Part shown: one piece after another, positions 1 through 12,263 of the stretch
Numbering within the stretch: position 1 is the stretch's first letter
How the letters are laid out: every line of letters starts with the position of its first letter
Origin: Siphonodentalium dalli
Lineage: Eukaryota; Mollusca; Scaphopoda; Gadilida; Siphonodentaliidae
DNA length: 64,000 nt
Direction of reading: 5' to 3'
Assembly (NCBI GenBank): GCA_032622095.1
Contig: CP136061.1
Span: 189,168,369-189,232,368 of the forward strand
The notes under the pieces: generated by a model
Databases searched by the model: none
Seen by the model: the letters and a program-made list of their open reading frames with translations, nothing else
What the model was told of the DNA's origin: nothing
Position numbers and translations under genes: made by a program

Positions 1-60
1 GACATTAAAAAGAGGGTTCCATCGTTTTGTTCGGATTTTCCATTCTAGAGTTATACATCT
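1..60 (+). repeat. Fragment of TACCCCCATCC-type HINE-like repeat
   Basis: The text resembles the body of the repeat at 12450-15025 (an AGAGGGTTC...TTTTCCATTC...AGAGTTAT series). It appears to resume at about 1229 (CTGGAAATGTTGG), so the 191-bp element at 61-1228 sits inside it at a T-rich point. Confidence 0.6.
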
Positions 61-1228
61 TTGTTGTCCCCCGACGTTTCCGTCGGAGGACTATAGAAAT
101 GACCCTCGTCCGTCCGTGCGTCCGTCCGTCCGTGCGTCTGTCCGTGCGTCCGTGCGTCCGAGATTGGGTACCTTCATGGTGTAATCAACTCCTCCTACAG
201 TTTTAAACGTAGAGATTTGAAACTCTGGGATATTGTTCCTAACATGTTGGTGATTTGCAACATCTATAAAGCTAATCAAAAATATAATTTTTTCCATATT
301 TTTGGGGGGGGTTTTCGACTTAGAAAATTTGGAACATTTTTGCCTTTTGGATGAGATTGGGTACGTTCATGGTGTAATCAACTCCTCCTACAGTTTTAAA
401 TGTAGAGATTTGAAACTCTGGGATATTGTTCCTAACATGTTGGTGATTTGCAACATCTATATAGCTAATCAAAAATATCATTTTTTCCATATTTTTGGGG
501 GGTTTTCGACTTAGAAAATTTGGAACATTTTTGCCTTTTGGATGAGATTGGGTACCTTCATGGTGTAATCAACTCCTCCTACAGTTTTAAATGTAGAGAT
601 TTGAAACTCTGGGATATTGTTCCTAACATGTTGGTGATTTGCAACATCTATATAGCTAATCAAAAATATCATTTTTTCCATATTTTTGGGGGGTTTTCGA
701 CTTAGAAAATTTGGAACATTTTTGCCTTTTGGATGAGATTGGGTACCTTCATGGTGTAATCAACTCCTCCTACAGTTTTAAATGTAGAGATTTGAAACTC
801 TGGGATATTGTTCCTAATATGTTGATGATTTGCAACATCTATATAGCTAATCAAAAATATCATTTTTTCCATATTTTTGGGGGGTTTTCGACTTAGAAAA
901 TTTGGAACATTTTTGCCTTTTGGATGAGATTGGGTACCTTCATGGTGTAATCAACTCCTCCTACAGTTTTAAATGTAGAGATTTGAAACTCTGGGATATT
1001 GTTCCTAACATGTTGGTGATTTGCAACATCTATATAGCTAATACAAAAATATCATTTTTTTCGTGTTTGCATGCATTTGTTCATCGGGTTGTTTTGTCCA
1101 AGAAATTTTGCGGTGGTTTGCAACATCTATATACTGTATAACATTGTTGCAAATAATATCCTACAAACAAATCCAATCATGAAGTTTACCACTCGAGTCG
1201 GGGGACATGTGGTCTGCGACCTTTTATT
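61..1228 (+). repeat. HINE-like element with 191-bp tandem units, copy 1
   Basis: The 5' end forms a hairpin (CCCCCGACG TTTC CGTCGG), followed at once by CCGT/GCGT repeats and about five tandem units. Successive GGAACATTTTTGCC landmarks at 331, 522, 713 and 904 give a period of exactly 191 bp. The 3' end carries GTCGGGGGACA, the inverted copy of the 5' TGTCCCCCGAC. Short frames of 61 residues recur in each unit because the units are copies and each stops at the same TAG; they are not genes. Confidence 0.85.
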
Positions 1229-1521
1229 TATCTGGAAATGTTGGCTTTTTGGTCCGTCTGGTGTCTGTTCATGTTGTAACTTCAACAGTTGTGCTGGGAT
1301 CTCAATGAAATTTGGTATGGATGTTCACCACTATGAGGACATTTAATGGCACATTCAACTGTTTTGTTTTGTTTTTTTGTGCTATAGTTATTCATCTTCG
1401 TTTATATGAAAATGCTGATTTTTGGGTAAAACCGGTCTGAGTATAGCAGTCATAAGTTATAGATATACCCACACTAGGCGGTATGCCACTAGGGGGTATG
1501 TACCGGATGACAGTCCATCTC
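1229..1521 (+). repeat. Remainder of interrupted HINE-like repeat
   Basis: Sequence of the TACCCCCATCC family (TTTATCTGGAAATGTTGG, AATTTGGTATGGATG) continues from position 60. It is broken up, ending before the second 191-bp element. Confidence 0.5.
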
Positions 1522-2423
1522 TTGTTGTCCCCCGACGTTTCCGTCGGAGGACTATAGAAATGACCCTCATCCGTCCGTCCGTCCGTCCGTGTGTCTGTGC
1601 GTCCGAGATCGGGTACCTTCATGGTGTAATCAACTCCTCCTACAGTTTTAAACGTAGAGATTTGAAACTCTGGGATATTGTTCCTAACATGTTGGTGATT
1701 TGCAACATCTATATAGCTAATCAAAAATATAATATTTTCCATATTTTTGGGGGGGTATTCGACTTAGAAAATTTGGAACATTTTTGCCTTTTGGATGAGA
1801 TTGGGTACCTTCATGGTGTAATCAACTCCTCCTACAGTTTTAAATGTAGAGATTTGAAACTCTGGGATATTGTTCCTAACATGTTGGTGATTTGCAACAT
1901 CTATATAGCTAATAAAATATATCATGTTTTCCATATTTTTGGGGGGTTTTCGACTTAGAAAATTTGGAACATTTTTGCCTTTTGGATGAGATTGGGTACC
2001 TTCATGGTGTAATCAACTCCTCCTACAGTTTTAAATGTAGAGATTTGAAACTCTGGGATATTGTTCCTAACATGTTGGTGATTTGCAACATCTATATAGC
2101 TAATAAAAAATATCATGTTTTCCATATTTTTGGGGGGTTTTCGACTTAGAAAAATTTGGAACATTTTTGCCTTTTGGATGAGATTGGGTACCTTCATGGT
2201 GTAATCAACTCCTCCTACAGTTTTAAATATAGAGATTTGAAACTTTGGGATATTGTTCCTAACATGTTGGTGATTTGCAACATCTATATAGCTAATATTT
2301 TTGTTATGGAGTTATTAACCCTTTTCGACTTAGAAAATTTCAACATTTTTTTTTAATTTCTTTAACAAAGCGGCATCGACTTGCCATGTTGTCGGGGGAC
2401 ACTGTGGTCTGCTGACCTTTTAT
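1522..2423 (+). repeat. HINE-like element with 191-bp tandem units, copy 2
   Basis: It has the same 5' hairpin and CCGT core as copy 1, then about four units with a spacing of 191-192 bp. It closes with GTCGGGGGACACTGTGG, again the inverted form of the 5' end. The last unit is damaged. Confidence 0.85.
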
Positions 2424-2451
2424 TTTATTGTCGATTAGATACCATTAAAAG

Positions 2452-3741
2452 TAGTGATGGGACGGTTGGGGTTTTTTTTTCCTAACCGGTTAACCACGGG
2501 CATTAACCTAACCATAACCGGTTAACCGCTACCAGCATTACCCTAAGTACGAGATTGAATACACTGGTCACTATATCGGCAAAACAAGTGTTTATTACGC
2601 GTCCCGGAAACGTTGATATACATGCGATCACAAACGATGTTTTAGTCGTACAATGCGTTCCCGTTACGGCGGTCATAGTTGTAAATGTGTATAAATTAAT
2701 TCAGTTTTTAGCCCAAACAAACTAAAATATAATATATATTAGTGGTGCGGTAGTATATCGATGTTTACAGGAGTTCCGCACCGCATAAACAACGCTTGCT
2801 TGCAAACCCTTCAGCGACGAAATATAGTTCCTCCCTTGTGTATATCCCGGACACGATTAGCCCAAACAAGGTACTGAAGGTAGGTATACTGTTGTTTAGT
2901 AATGTTTACTAGTGTTTGTGTTTAGGCAGGTATGTATTAATCACAGTGGCTACACGATGTTACTTCAATTATTTCATAAACAAATTCAAACAAAATTAAA
3001 TCGTCGCGATTCATTATTACGCAAGCCCCAGCCAGTGTTTAGGAAATAAAGTTATCGAACACATCACTAGATATACTCTGATTTCCCACTCCCAGTAGGC
3101 CTGTGTTTTTTTCTGGATGTGCGACTTCATATTGGATGTTGATCCACAATAAAACGAATCGCGTTCGACGGGCCTTGCATATCGCCCATTTCTTCTTTTT
3201 TTCCGTCATCTTCAATTAGAATTAAATGTCCCCAAACGTTCGATTTCCGTTTTTGTAGGTCTTCTGTCATCGCTTTGAGACGAACTAATGGTAATGACAA
3301 GGGGGGGGGAGTTTCAAGAAAACAGACATACTATTGATGACGTAGTAAAAGTCTAGACTTGATTGCTTTGATGTATGCCGCGGTGCGCGTGCAGCCGGAA
3401 CGTCATGTAATGCCGCCAAAGGAAATTGGCATTGAATGTGTAGCAAGTGATTCACAGAGTTGTTGGTTTCATGTCTAGAAAAGCCGCCGGTGATCAAACA
3501 GGCGTGTGTTGTGGGGTATATGAATACACAATCAACTGTCCAAATCGCTTCTAAGCGACTTCTTATTACTTACTCTCGTTACTTAAACTTCCGTAAATGA
3601 TTTCGGCAACATTTACACGGAGTACTACGATGATAGTACAATCGTTCTCAATATTACGGTTATCCGGTTGTGGCCTCCTCCAACCGGTTGACACGCGTAA
3701 CCGAACCGTAACCGGTTATCCGGACAACCGTCCCAGCACTA
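2452..3741. mobile_element. hAT-type non-autonomous DNA transposon, 1290 bp
   Basis: Terminal inverted repeats start TAGTGATGGGACGGTTG on the left and, read from the other end, TAGTGCTGGGACGGTTG. An exact 8-bp target duplication ATTAAAAG lies at 2444-2451 and 3742-3749. The subterminal regions repeat AACCGGTTA. An 8-bp duplication and this TIR type fit the hAT superfamily. No transposase frame is present. Confidence 0.92.
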
Positions 3742-3766
3742 ATTAAAAGCCATGCATGCTTATCAA

Positions 3767-5758
3767 TAGTGATGAGCCGATGATCGGAAACGACAATCGG
3801 AATCGGCCGATTGTGGCCCATCGGATGACAATTGGTACTCGGGTTTCAACATGGGCATTTCCGATTGTCTAAATAGTAATCAGCTGCTTGTTTTTCTTCA
3901 ATAAACTGTGTTAAATATAAGGATGTTTTGTTGAATAAATGACCAGTAAACATGGGGAAAGTGTAACCAAACACAAATTTGATGATATACAGCCAGGTCC
4001 TGCCTAGCACATGCTTCATTCACCATGCTTCAGTTATTATATATCGAATGAATTGAAATAATTATGTGAAATAGCCCCGACGAGACCCGTTATATAGTGT
4101 AGTGTGTTTACAACATCCCATTGTTCACCAATTAACAACTACTATTCAACGTGACTGCTAATCACCAGTATTCAAACTGATTCAAACACCTAATCAGGTC
4201 AGCCATTGACCTCAATGACCTCTTATCTATAAGCCGACATAAAAACAAAACCTGCAGACAGTAAACAAGTGTTGCATCATGCCCTCGCATGTTATGCATG
4301 GTTTCCATGGTATTGTCTCTACAGTTTAGTTCAGGATAATGTGGTTTAACATCAAAATCCCTTCCTCAGATGGAGGTCTCATGTTGGAATTCTTGTATTT
4401 TATTAATTGGATAGGGATACATACACTGGTAAAAATTATTAATAGTTTAATTGTTAGCTCAACTTACTTTGTAAGTTTGAGCTATTGCCATGGTTTGGCG
4501 TCTGTCGTCCGTGTGTCCGTGTGTCCGTCAACAATTTCCTTTGGCGCGGGCTACAGGTCGTACCTTTGGTCTGATCTTTATGAGATTTGTCATGAATGTT
4601 GACATTGACATGTAGATGGGAACGAGTCATTTTGGTGTCATTGGCCAAAAAACATGGCTGCTGGCTGGCCATCTTGGATTTCAAAATTCAATCCATTGGC
4701 AGCAGCCATCTTGGATTTTACTCTTTGCATGACTAAATCCTTTGGCACGGGCTACAGGTCGTAGCTTTGGTCGGAACTTCATGAAATATGTCATGGATGT
4801 TAACAATGACATGTAGATGGGAACAAGTCATTTTGGGGTCGACGGCCGGAAAACATGGCCGCTGGTGGCCATCTTGGATTTCAAACTTCAATCCATTGGC
4901 GCGGGCTACAGGTCGTACTGTTCGTCTGATCATCATGAAATTTGTCATGGATGTTAATATTGACATGTAGATTGGAGCGAGTCATTCGGCTGAAAAACAT
5001 GGCTGCCAGCAGCCATCTTGGATTTTACTCTTTGATTGACTATATCCTTGGGCGTGGGCTACAGGTCGTAGCTTTGGTCAGAACTTCATGAAATTTGTCA
5101 TGGTTGTTAACAATGACACGTAGATGGGAACGAGTCCTTTTGGGGTCAATTGGCCAAAAAAACATGGCCGCCAGCAGCCATCTTGGATTTTACTCTTTGC
5201 ATGACTAAATCCTTTGGCACAGGTTAGACATTTCAATTAGCACCTTTCCTATTCTCCATTTACTGTCAACCATTAAATTATTCCCCTACCTAAGTTGAGG
5301 TACAGTGTCATTGACACTTTCATTTTTATTTGAAATTAAACATTTTGTTCCTGTTTTGATGTGAATGGTCATGCACTCTTCTGAGTTGTCATCGCGGCAA
5401 ATGCCAAAACCCACCTGTGTCTGTGATTGTAGCCAAAATTCAGACCCCCTATTGACTTAGTTGTATAAGGCGCATGCACATTTTGAGGGGAAATACTGGG
5501 TCAACAAGTAGCGACTTATAGACAGAAGTCTAAGGTAAATTGAGCATAATATAACATGTGTATTGGTTGTCAGGACGCAGGATTTCGTTCACAAGTCCAC
5601 GCATACCTATCTTTATACTTACCCAAACGTATACTTATGTATACTGGTATATTACTGATGTTGTTGCTTCCAAATCGAAGTAGTATATATCACATATAAC
5701 ATATTTTGGTATAATTATTACAATAATCGGAATCGGCACCTGAATCGGCTCATCACTA
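3767..5758. mobile_element. Second hAT-type element, 1992 bp with nested repeat
   Basis: Both ends read TAGTGATGAGCCGAT inward (15 identical bases). The flanks CTTATCAA (3759-3766) and CTCATCAA (5759-5766) are a 7/8 match, taken as an aged 8-bp target duplication. Subterminal ATCGG words recur at both ends. A TAGCTCAACTT-family repeat (4455-5324) is inserted inside. No transposase is seen. Confidence 0.88.
4455..5324 (+). repeat. HINE-like TAGCTCAACTT family, nested in hAT element
   Basis: The 5' TAGCTCAACTT is followed by a short palindrome and a (CCGTGTGT) core, then about four body units with the landmark CTACAGGTCGTA. The 3' end has AAGTTGAGG (inverted 5' end), the palindrome GTGTCATTGACAC and a CTTTCATT tail. 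Confidence 0.82.
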
Positions 5759-5766
5759 CTCATCAA

Positions 5767-7654
5767 CCTTATGTCATCGGGAAACCATGCAGACAATAGT
5801 ACATAAGGTCAAGCATTTATTGACATCGAAAACCAGATGTCTTTTAATTGTTAGAGTTCTACATCTTATTTACAGTAACACCGACTGTCCTCATGAAAAA
5901 ACATCTCAAGTGAAGCTTTGTGAAAACTCAATGATCTCTTCAGACGAAATGAGCACAAACATGTACAACAAAGCCTCCATAAGCGAAGCTTGAGGAAAGC
6001 GCATGGACCTTTCCAATTTAAATCACGAGCGCACAGTGGATACTAGCTGTGTGCACAACAAAGCCTCTGCAAGCGAACCTTTAAATGAGCACTTGGACTT
6101 CTACCGGTGAAGTCATGCATGGCCACACAGTCTTCCTGGAAAACATATCGGGACCTTTGTACATGTAGCATACATTGCTTCCCTTTTACACTCGATGTAG
6201 TAATAATGATTGACTTAAATCGGCACATTATCAAACCCAATGCCAAATAAAAGCAGTAGAGTCGGATCCACCAGGCCAAATGGACAAAACTGCTTCCACC
6301 ATGTTAAACTGAATGTCAACGATATCGGCCAACTACAAAAGTGACTCCAAAATTAAGCGGTCACAAACAACGGCCAACTACACACGTAGCATTTTCAAGT
6401 CACTACAGTCGCGACCTACTGTTCAATTGTGCAGATAATCTGTCACTACGTGACAAGATGCGCTATTGGTATGTAAATGGACAGCACAGATTTTGCCATG
6501 AACATCAAGCAAGCTGTCATAATGAAAGCAGCTACAATAAAATGTTGTTGCCATCATAAAGAGTAACTGTCTGAACCAACTAAAATACCAGTCAGAAGCT
6601 GCTACGTAGCCTCTGAAAAGTATTTACTGTGCAGAGCACACAAGCGAAAATAATGATGTGTTGTCATGGACACTTGCGCAGTTGACCCTAGAAGTGATTC
6701 TTTTGTGAAATTGAATTAAAAACATGACATATTACGTTGGAAACAATAAATTTTACAGTGATTCACTGTTTTTGAAAATGTAGCGCAGGTACAGTAGATT
6801 CATACTCTTGTATATGCATACTGTTTTATATAGCTGTCTTTTGTTCAGCGAACACTTTGAACCGAATTATAACAGCAGGTGTCTGATTAGAAAACTGTAT
6901 GCATATTTCACACATTGAGTGAACAATGGTAAATTCACCGAGAATAGAGCACTGACATTTCTTTTAAACACTAATGATGGTAGTGTATTATCACTAATAC
7001 AGTTTTAATCAACCTGTCACAGTGAATGAGCCATCAATGACCACTCAAGAGTTGAATGTAGACCAGAAATTTTAACTTTATATAAAGGATCCCCAGTCTT
7101 CACCAAAGCCAACAAGAGCTCAGCATCAAGTATGTCCAATCTATCGCAAGTTCTTTTGGTTGGTATCGCTTTCCGCTTTCAGATTTTTTAGGTACAATTT
7201 AATGTATTTCTTTACTTATGGACTAGAAAAGCCATCCGATGTTCCGAATAGAGAGATTTCCGGTTTACAGAGGGAATATTTAGTGAGAATTCACTTGGGT
7301 GAATTCAGGACTGGAAAATTTGTTCAGTATGGAGAGTGATTCTTTTATAGAGGGTCCGGTATGGAGATATATCTTGTAACTTGGGTGTTTTCATAATACA
7401 ATTTGGAGGTCTTTTTGTATTGTGATAGGCCAACATATGTGCTATCACACATTGGCTCATTATGTGGCTATCACTGATGGTTTGACATTGACTTTGTAGG
7501 AAGTTGTTGCATCATATTTTCCAATTAAATTTCCACAATGAGGTTTCTACTGGTTTCTACGGAAATTATTGCATCTCCAAGCTAATATGGTAGACATACA
7601 TGTGCACATTTGGCTTCAAATTTATTATTGAATGCACAATTGATTACACTGTAG
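5767..7654. other. Sequence without recognised feature
   Basis: AT-rich, probably intronic sequence upstream of the first HUWE1 exon seen. A phrase ACAACAAAGCCTC..GCGAA occurs twice (5967 and 6057). No exon, TIR pair or tandem array was recognised. Confidence 0.5.
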
Positions 7655-7798
7655 ATTCTGGTAATGCAATGGGAGATGATGTAGACCTAGAGCTAGATGT
7701 TAATATCGAGGTCGTAGATGATGACGCTGATCAGCACGATTCCCAGATGATTACCCAAGTTGTATCGGATGATGAAGATGCAGATGCAACTGAACAAG
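7655..7798 (+). CDS. HUWE1: HUWE1 exon w1: start of acidic region
   Basis: The exon is 144 nt, entered in phase 1 after an acceptor ending CACTGTAG and left in phase 1 at AACAAG|GTAAGG. It encodes about 48 residues containing NAMGDDVDLELDVNIEVVDD, then DSQMITQVVSDDEDAD. The composition is strongly acidic with alternating Asp/hydrophobic residues. The next exon restores the split glycine codon, which supports both borders. In HUWE1 this lies at the start of the Asp/Glu-rich disordered linker, a segment without catalytic residues. No further exon could be recognised upstream in the window, so the preceding intron is longer than 7.6 kb. The acceptor has a weak pyrimidine tract, so the start is less certain than the end. 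Confidence 0.86.
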
Positions 7799-7962
7799 GT
7801 AAGGAGGCATTTTACATCATTTTTGAGTAGAGAGCTCTTTATTACTTAGTCTGTTTAAAGTCAGAATTTTTGTCAAGGTTAAAAAAAAAACGTCCCCAGA
7901 TTGAGTTAGTGCGATAACTTGAACAAATATCAACTGATATTATTGATATTCAGTAAATGAGA

Positions 7963-8345
7963 CTTGCTCAATCCTTTGGCACACCATTGGAAAATATGGC
8001 CACCAGTGGCCATCTTGGATTTTAATTGTATGACTAAATCTTTTGGCACACCCTACAGATGACATCCCTTGTCCGATTGTCACTATACTTCATATATGGA
8101 TCTTCAGGATTACAACCAGATGGGAGCCATAATTTGTTTTCCTAATTTTGGGTGCTATAAAATTGTTTTTAAATTAATTGGCAAACTTGGCCGCCAGTGG
8201 CCATTCTGTAATTTACTTAAATATATATTATCTCTTCATGTTATCATCTAGTATTACTTAAACATTTCTACTTTCTGCATTCGTAATCGCTCCATTTATT
8301 GTGACATGAAATTAAGCCCTCTCCAAGTTATTAAAGCCACTTTCA
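7963..8345 (+). repeat. Degenerate TAGCTCAACTT-family fragment
   Basis: Body words (AATCCTTTGGCACACC, GGCCACCAGTGGCCATCTTGG) and the family 3' end around CGCTCCATTTATTG...CAAGTTATTA are present. The 5' hairpin and CCGT core are missing. Confidence 0.6.
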
Positions 8346-8480
8346 TTGATTTAAAAAATGGCTACTAGCCGCCATCTTGGATTTTGCTCTTTGCATGACT
8401 AATTCCTTAAACCCTATATAATGATCATAAATATACCTCATAAGTTTAACATGGCGAATGTAGCGGCGAGAAATTTCTGC

Positions 8481-8568
8481 TTTTTATGTTTACCCATACC
8501 ATAGTATGGTAAACATAATGTCGACGTCCGGATTGACCACTCGTCGTGTGTCCGTCCGTCCGTCCATC

Positions 8569-8599
<31 letters not shown>

Positions 8600-10471
8600 G
8601 GACACTTTACGCATGGTGCGATAACTCAAAAATGTTCTATCCGATCGGAACCAAATTTTGTATATGAGTTTCTCAGACCAAAATACAGATCGAGTTCAAA
8701 TATGGGTTTGATCCGAATTTTTTTTACGGATTTATGGCCCTTTTTCGACCTCGAATTCACGCATGCTGTCATAACTCGAACAATTTTTATCTGATCGGAA
8801 CCAAATTTGGTATGCGAGTTTCGGAGCCCAAAATACAGATCGAGTTCGAATATGGGTTTGATCCGATTTATTTTAAAGGAGTTATGACCCTTTTTTCAAA
8901 AATAAAATTAAAAAAACAAAAATCCGATGCTAAAACCGAAGTATATTTTGCCCGATTGTGTTCATATTTGATATGTAGGTTTATGATGACATGCCCCTCA
9001 TCTGTATAGTTTTTGCTATTGATTGGTTGATCGGTTTAGAAAATAATTAACCCTTTATACACATGCTATCCAATGCAATAAGTTGAACATATTTCTTCTG
9101 ATCTGCCTCATATTTCTTACCTAGGTTTTTCTTATCATGTTCTTCGTTTGTATGGTTTTTGGTATTGTTTAATTAACCCTTTTCACTCTTATGTTTACTT
9201 AGAATTCACCCAATCTGCTATGACTCAAAACATTTTTCATCTGATCAGCACCAAATTTGGTATATGAATTTATCACCCCTAAATGCAGATCAAGTTCGAA
9301 TATGGGTTTGATCCGATATATTTTAACAGAGTTATGACCCTTTATAATTCAAGTAATTACTGCTGGGAATTTTAAGAGAACATTCTGGCAGACCATGTGT
9401 GTAATTGAAATGAGTTAATTATCACTAGGGACATGCTATAAAGCCTGATAGTGGTACTCTTGGCTGGCAGGATTTGTTATCATATTAATGTCAAATTGAT
9501 TGATGGCTATCTGGTGGAGTTCTGTTTTCTGTGCAATATTAAGTTAACCCCTTTACTGAAACAGGTTCATTACTAAAGTTTATGTAAACACTATAGGACA
9601 CCTATTCTAAAATATTAAATTGAAATAGTCCATTGTTACTTTGTAGGGATGTTTTACAGACATTGTTGTCTACATACACTGTTGTCTTATCTTAGACAAA
9701 AATTAATCCACACATTCCCAGTTCCATGATATGATGTCGTTGCAAATGATTAACCCTCTCCACACATCATATGGTTTTGATGCTTTTCATTTGATCATTC
9801 TCCTATATTATGTCCAGGTTGATGGTGATCCACTTTTGATTTGCATGGATTTGGGATTAAAATTAAACCATTCCATAGACACATATTATGCGATAGACAG
9901 ATATAATATTATCCCTTTCACTTTGAGCCAGGTTCAGTAAGGGTTTCAATACATCACCAATTGAATATTCATCATTAGAGGAAATGTCTTATTTTGAAAT
10001 TCCCTCAATTGCATTTGGGCTCCAGGATAATATTAATGGTGCTGGTATTCTTGAGACTGACTTATTGTATGGGGTTCTAAATCCAATGACATGCTTTTCA
10101 TAGACTATTTTGTGTTTATCAGTTCATTAGTTTGGGTAAGATTAACCCCATTCTATCCGATTTGATAACTCAAATATTTCCATTGATTATGTTTATAGTT
10201 ATTGGCATAGTTGACGATAACACACCCCTAACCTGCATAGTGAGGGTCATTTGGTTTATTTGCTTAAAAATATTAACATCCTCCACCAATCCTGTTGACA
10301 CAATGTGATAACTAAATATTTTTCACACGATCACTATATAAAGTGTGAATTGTTGAAACTTTTGCACTCATGAAAAGGTTGGTGTAAGGATTTATAAAAT
10401 TTATAAAAATAGCTAATCGCTATCGCCAAGGTATGGGTTAAACATCTGCCGATCGTGATCGGCCTCTCGTT
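8481..10471 (+). repeat. HINE-like ACCATAGTATGGT family, full-length copy
   Basis: The 5' end is ATGTTTACCCATACC followed by the palindrome ACCATAGTATGGT, then a CCGT/CTGT core and body repeats with GAGTTCGAATATGGG and GAGTTATGACCC. The 3' end holds CCAAGGTATGGGTTAAACAT, the inverted form of the 5' ATGTTTACCCATACC, then the hairpin GCCGATCGTGATCGGC and tail CTCTCGTT. The stretch 8481-9943 is nearly identical to 18112-19532. Confidence 0.85.
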
Positions 10472-10763
10472 CATTGTGAGGGCATTCAGATTAGTGATCA
10501 ATTGTTTATTTGGGTTTTCCTTTGTTGAATTATTCATCTTTGTTCATCTGGAAATGTCTGGTCTTTTGTCCATCCGAGCAAAATGATTGTATTATTTGGC
10601 ACACTTTACCAGTTGCATTATGGCTGGATTGGTTTGACCGTCAGATATTTGATTGGCCTTATCAATATATAATTATGGAAAATGTCAAACTTTTATCAAT
10701 GTTTACACAAAAAAATACTTAGCTACTTGGCTTCATGTAATTTTTATTTAACTTGTTCAGTAG

Positions 10764-10867
10764 GTGTTGGTGATGAATCAGATTCTGATGAGGATACTGA
10801 TGACGATGACAATGATGATGACGATGATGATGATGATGACGACCAAGATGATGAAGAAGATGAAGAG
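10764..10867 (+). CDS. HUWE1: HUWE1 exon w2: poly-aspartate tract
   Basis: The exon is 104 nt, phase 1 in and phase 0 out (GAAGAG|GTTTGT). It encodes GVGDESDSDEDTD followed by a run of Asp with a single Asn and Gln, then EDEE. It is the low-complexity acidic core of the HUWE1 linker; acidic tracts of this kind are usually linked to binding basic partners such as histones, which is inference here. The DNA is an imperfect GAT/GAC repeat and therefore prone to length change. The acceptor is a CAGTAG tandem: splicing after CAG (exon start 10761) would add one valine and keep the frame; the start given uses the second AG. Antisense His- or Ser-rich frames over this exon are artefacts of the GAT repeat. 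Confidence 0.88.
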
Positions 10868-11125
10868 GTTTGTTGATCTTTATAGATATGATTGCTTGGG
10901 TTGTGTTGTGCAACTGAATTTGACATTAATAATTTAGATATATGTTGCAATATCTTAACTTTTGAATCTCATGCTAAGTCGTGACATTCAGAAGTAACTT
11001 TACTGCACTAACCTCACAATATAGATGCAAAATAGAACCTTGTCTGTAATCTGTATCAGTCTAATGAGGCATTACTACACTATACAAAAATCTAAATAAT
11101 TAATATTATGAACGTTCAGTTGTCA

Positions 11126-11215
11126 TACACTCACTTTTTGAAGAAAAATGGGGGGGGGGGGGGGACATACTAGATTGACTTTGTCAGTCTGTCTGTTCGT
11201 CCTGGCATGTATTAT
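11126..11215 (+). repeat. Degenerate 5' end of ACCCCCAC-family repeat
   Basis: CACTTTTTGAAGAAAAATG followed by a run of about 15 G and CATACTAGATTGAC, then a TCTG/TCCTG tract, mirrors the 5' end of the repeat at 17078. The G run makes it visible; the body is not conserved. Confidence 0.55.
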
Positions 11216-11642
11216 CTGACCATACGAACAGACGTCTCATATTCTCTTGGAGCCACAAAGTCTCTTACTACAAATCTGTGGGTTTTAAATAAAGGGGTAA
11301 ATGTGATGGATATCAGTTCGGATTTGGTATATTGCCCATAACTTTGTGTTGAATAAAATAAATATTATAAATATAAATATAGGTCAAAAATGATATTGAG
11401 TCAGTCCTGAAAACTTTGCCTTAGTTAAAGCCTTTCCTGAACTTAGAATAGTGCAAAAAGTTTTGTTTCAAGATGATAACTTTAGTAAAAAAAATTTATT
11501 GACACAAATCTAGGTATGTGGATTAATCAGAAGCAAACACAGATCAAATTTGCCTGAGTTATAGCCCTTGTTAGTCTTAGAATAGACAAGGTTGAATTGG
11601 GATTCGGTCTGTGCCTGAACACTTCAGATACCAGTAACAATT

Positions 11643-12109
11643 TTAGCTCAACTTGACGAACTTCTAATATTATTAATCCCAAACTTCATATGAATCTTTG
11701 GAGTTACCTCTTCGATGGGAGCTTTCAAATTTATAAAAAACATGACCATCCACCATCTTGGATTTCACATTTGAATCTATCGGCACACCTGGCAAACATC
11801 ATACGGATCTTCTGGGTGACCTTTAGATGAGAGCTATCGAATTTGAATTATTTTCGATGAAAACCATGGCTGCCATCAGCCATCTTGAATTTCACTCTTT
11901 ACATGACTAAATCCTTCGGCAATCTAACAGTCAACATTTTTCATCTGATTGATCCCAAACGATATGACACTCCAGTTTGGCCTCCACTATTAAACATTTC
12001 AACTTCCTGTAATCCTTATCGCTCCATTGACTTTAATGTATGAGTCACAGTATGACATTATCCCTTCTGCAAGTTGAGCTACATTTTGTCATCAATAGAC
12101 AATTTCATT
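11643..12109 (+). repeat. TAGCTCAACTT-family repeat ending 45 bp before exon w3
   Basis: It starts TTAGCTCAACTTGACG, has two or three body units (CATCTTGGATTTC, GGCACACC) and ends with CAAGTTGAGCTAC...AATTTCATT. It lacks a clear CCGT core. Confidence 0.7.
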
Positions 12110-12154
12110 GTTTATGTTAATCATGATTATGACCACTGTTTTTTTTTCTCCCAG

Positions 12155-12263
12155 GGTTCTGACATGGAAGGAGATGATGATTACCAGGACATGGACAATA
12201 ATCTCTTGCCTCGAGGATTTGATGATGATTTCTTCTACCCGATGGAAGATAATTTTCCACTTG
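12155..12263 (+). CDS. HUWE1: HUWE1 exon w3: end of acidic region
   Basis: The exon is 109 nt, phase 0 in after a strong pyrimidine tract ending TCTCCCAG, phase 1 out at CCACTTG|GTATGA. It encodes GSDMEGDDDYQDMDNN, then LLPRGFDDDFFYPMEDNFPL. Aromatic residues appear among the acidic ones (Tyr, Phe-Phe-Tyr), a pattern that often marks short linear docking motifs; no specific partner can be named. The end of a sense-oriented repeat of the TAGCTCAACTT family lies only 45 bp upstream of the acceptor, so part of the upstream splice-control region may derive from that repeat. Confidence 0.9.

Noticed and set aside
91-2356. Repeated 61-79 residue frames in the 191-bp units
   Set aside because: Each frame is a copy of the same tandem unit ending at the same stop; the period (191) is not a multiple of three and there is no independent sign of coding.
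8690-8860. GAGTTCGAATATGGG resembling a tRNA B box
   Set aside because: It recurs in every body unit of the ACCATAGTATGGT family, lacks an A box at the right distance and no cloverleaf can be drawn.
10719-10950. Antisense frames rich in His or Ser over exon w2
   Set aside because: They are the reverse strand of the GAT run that codes for poly-Asp in HUWE1.
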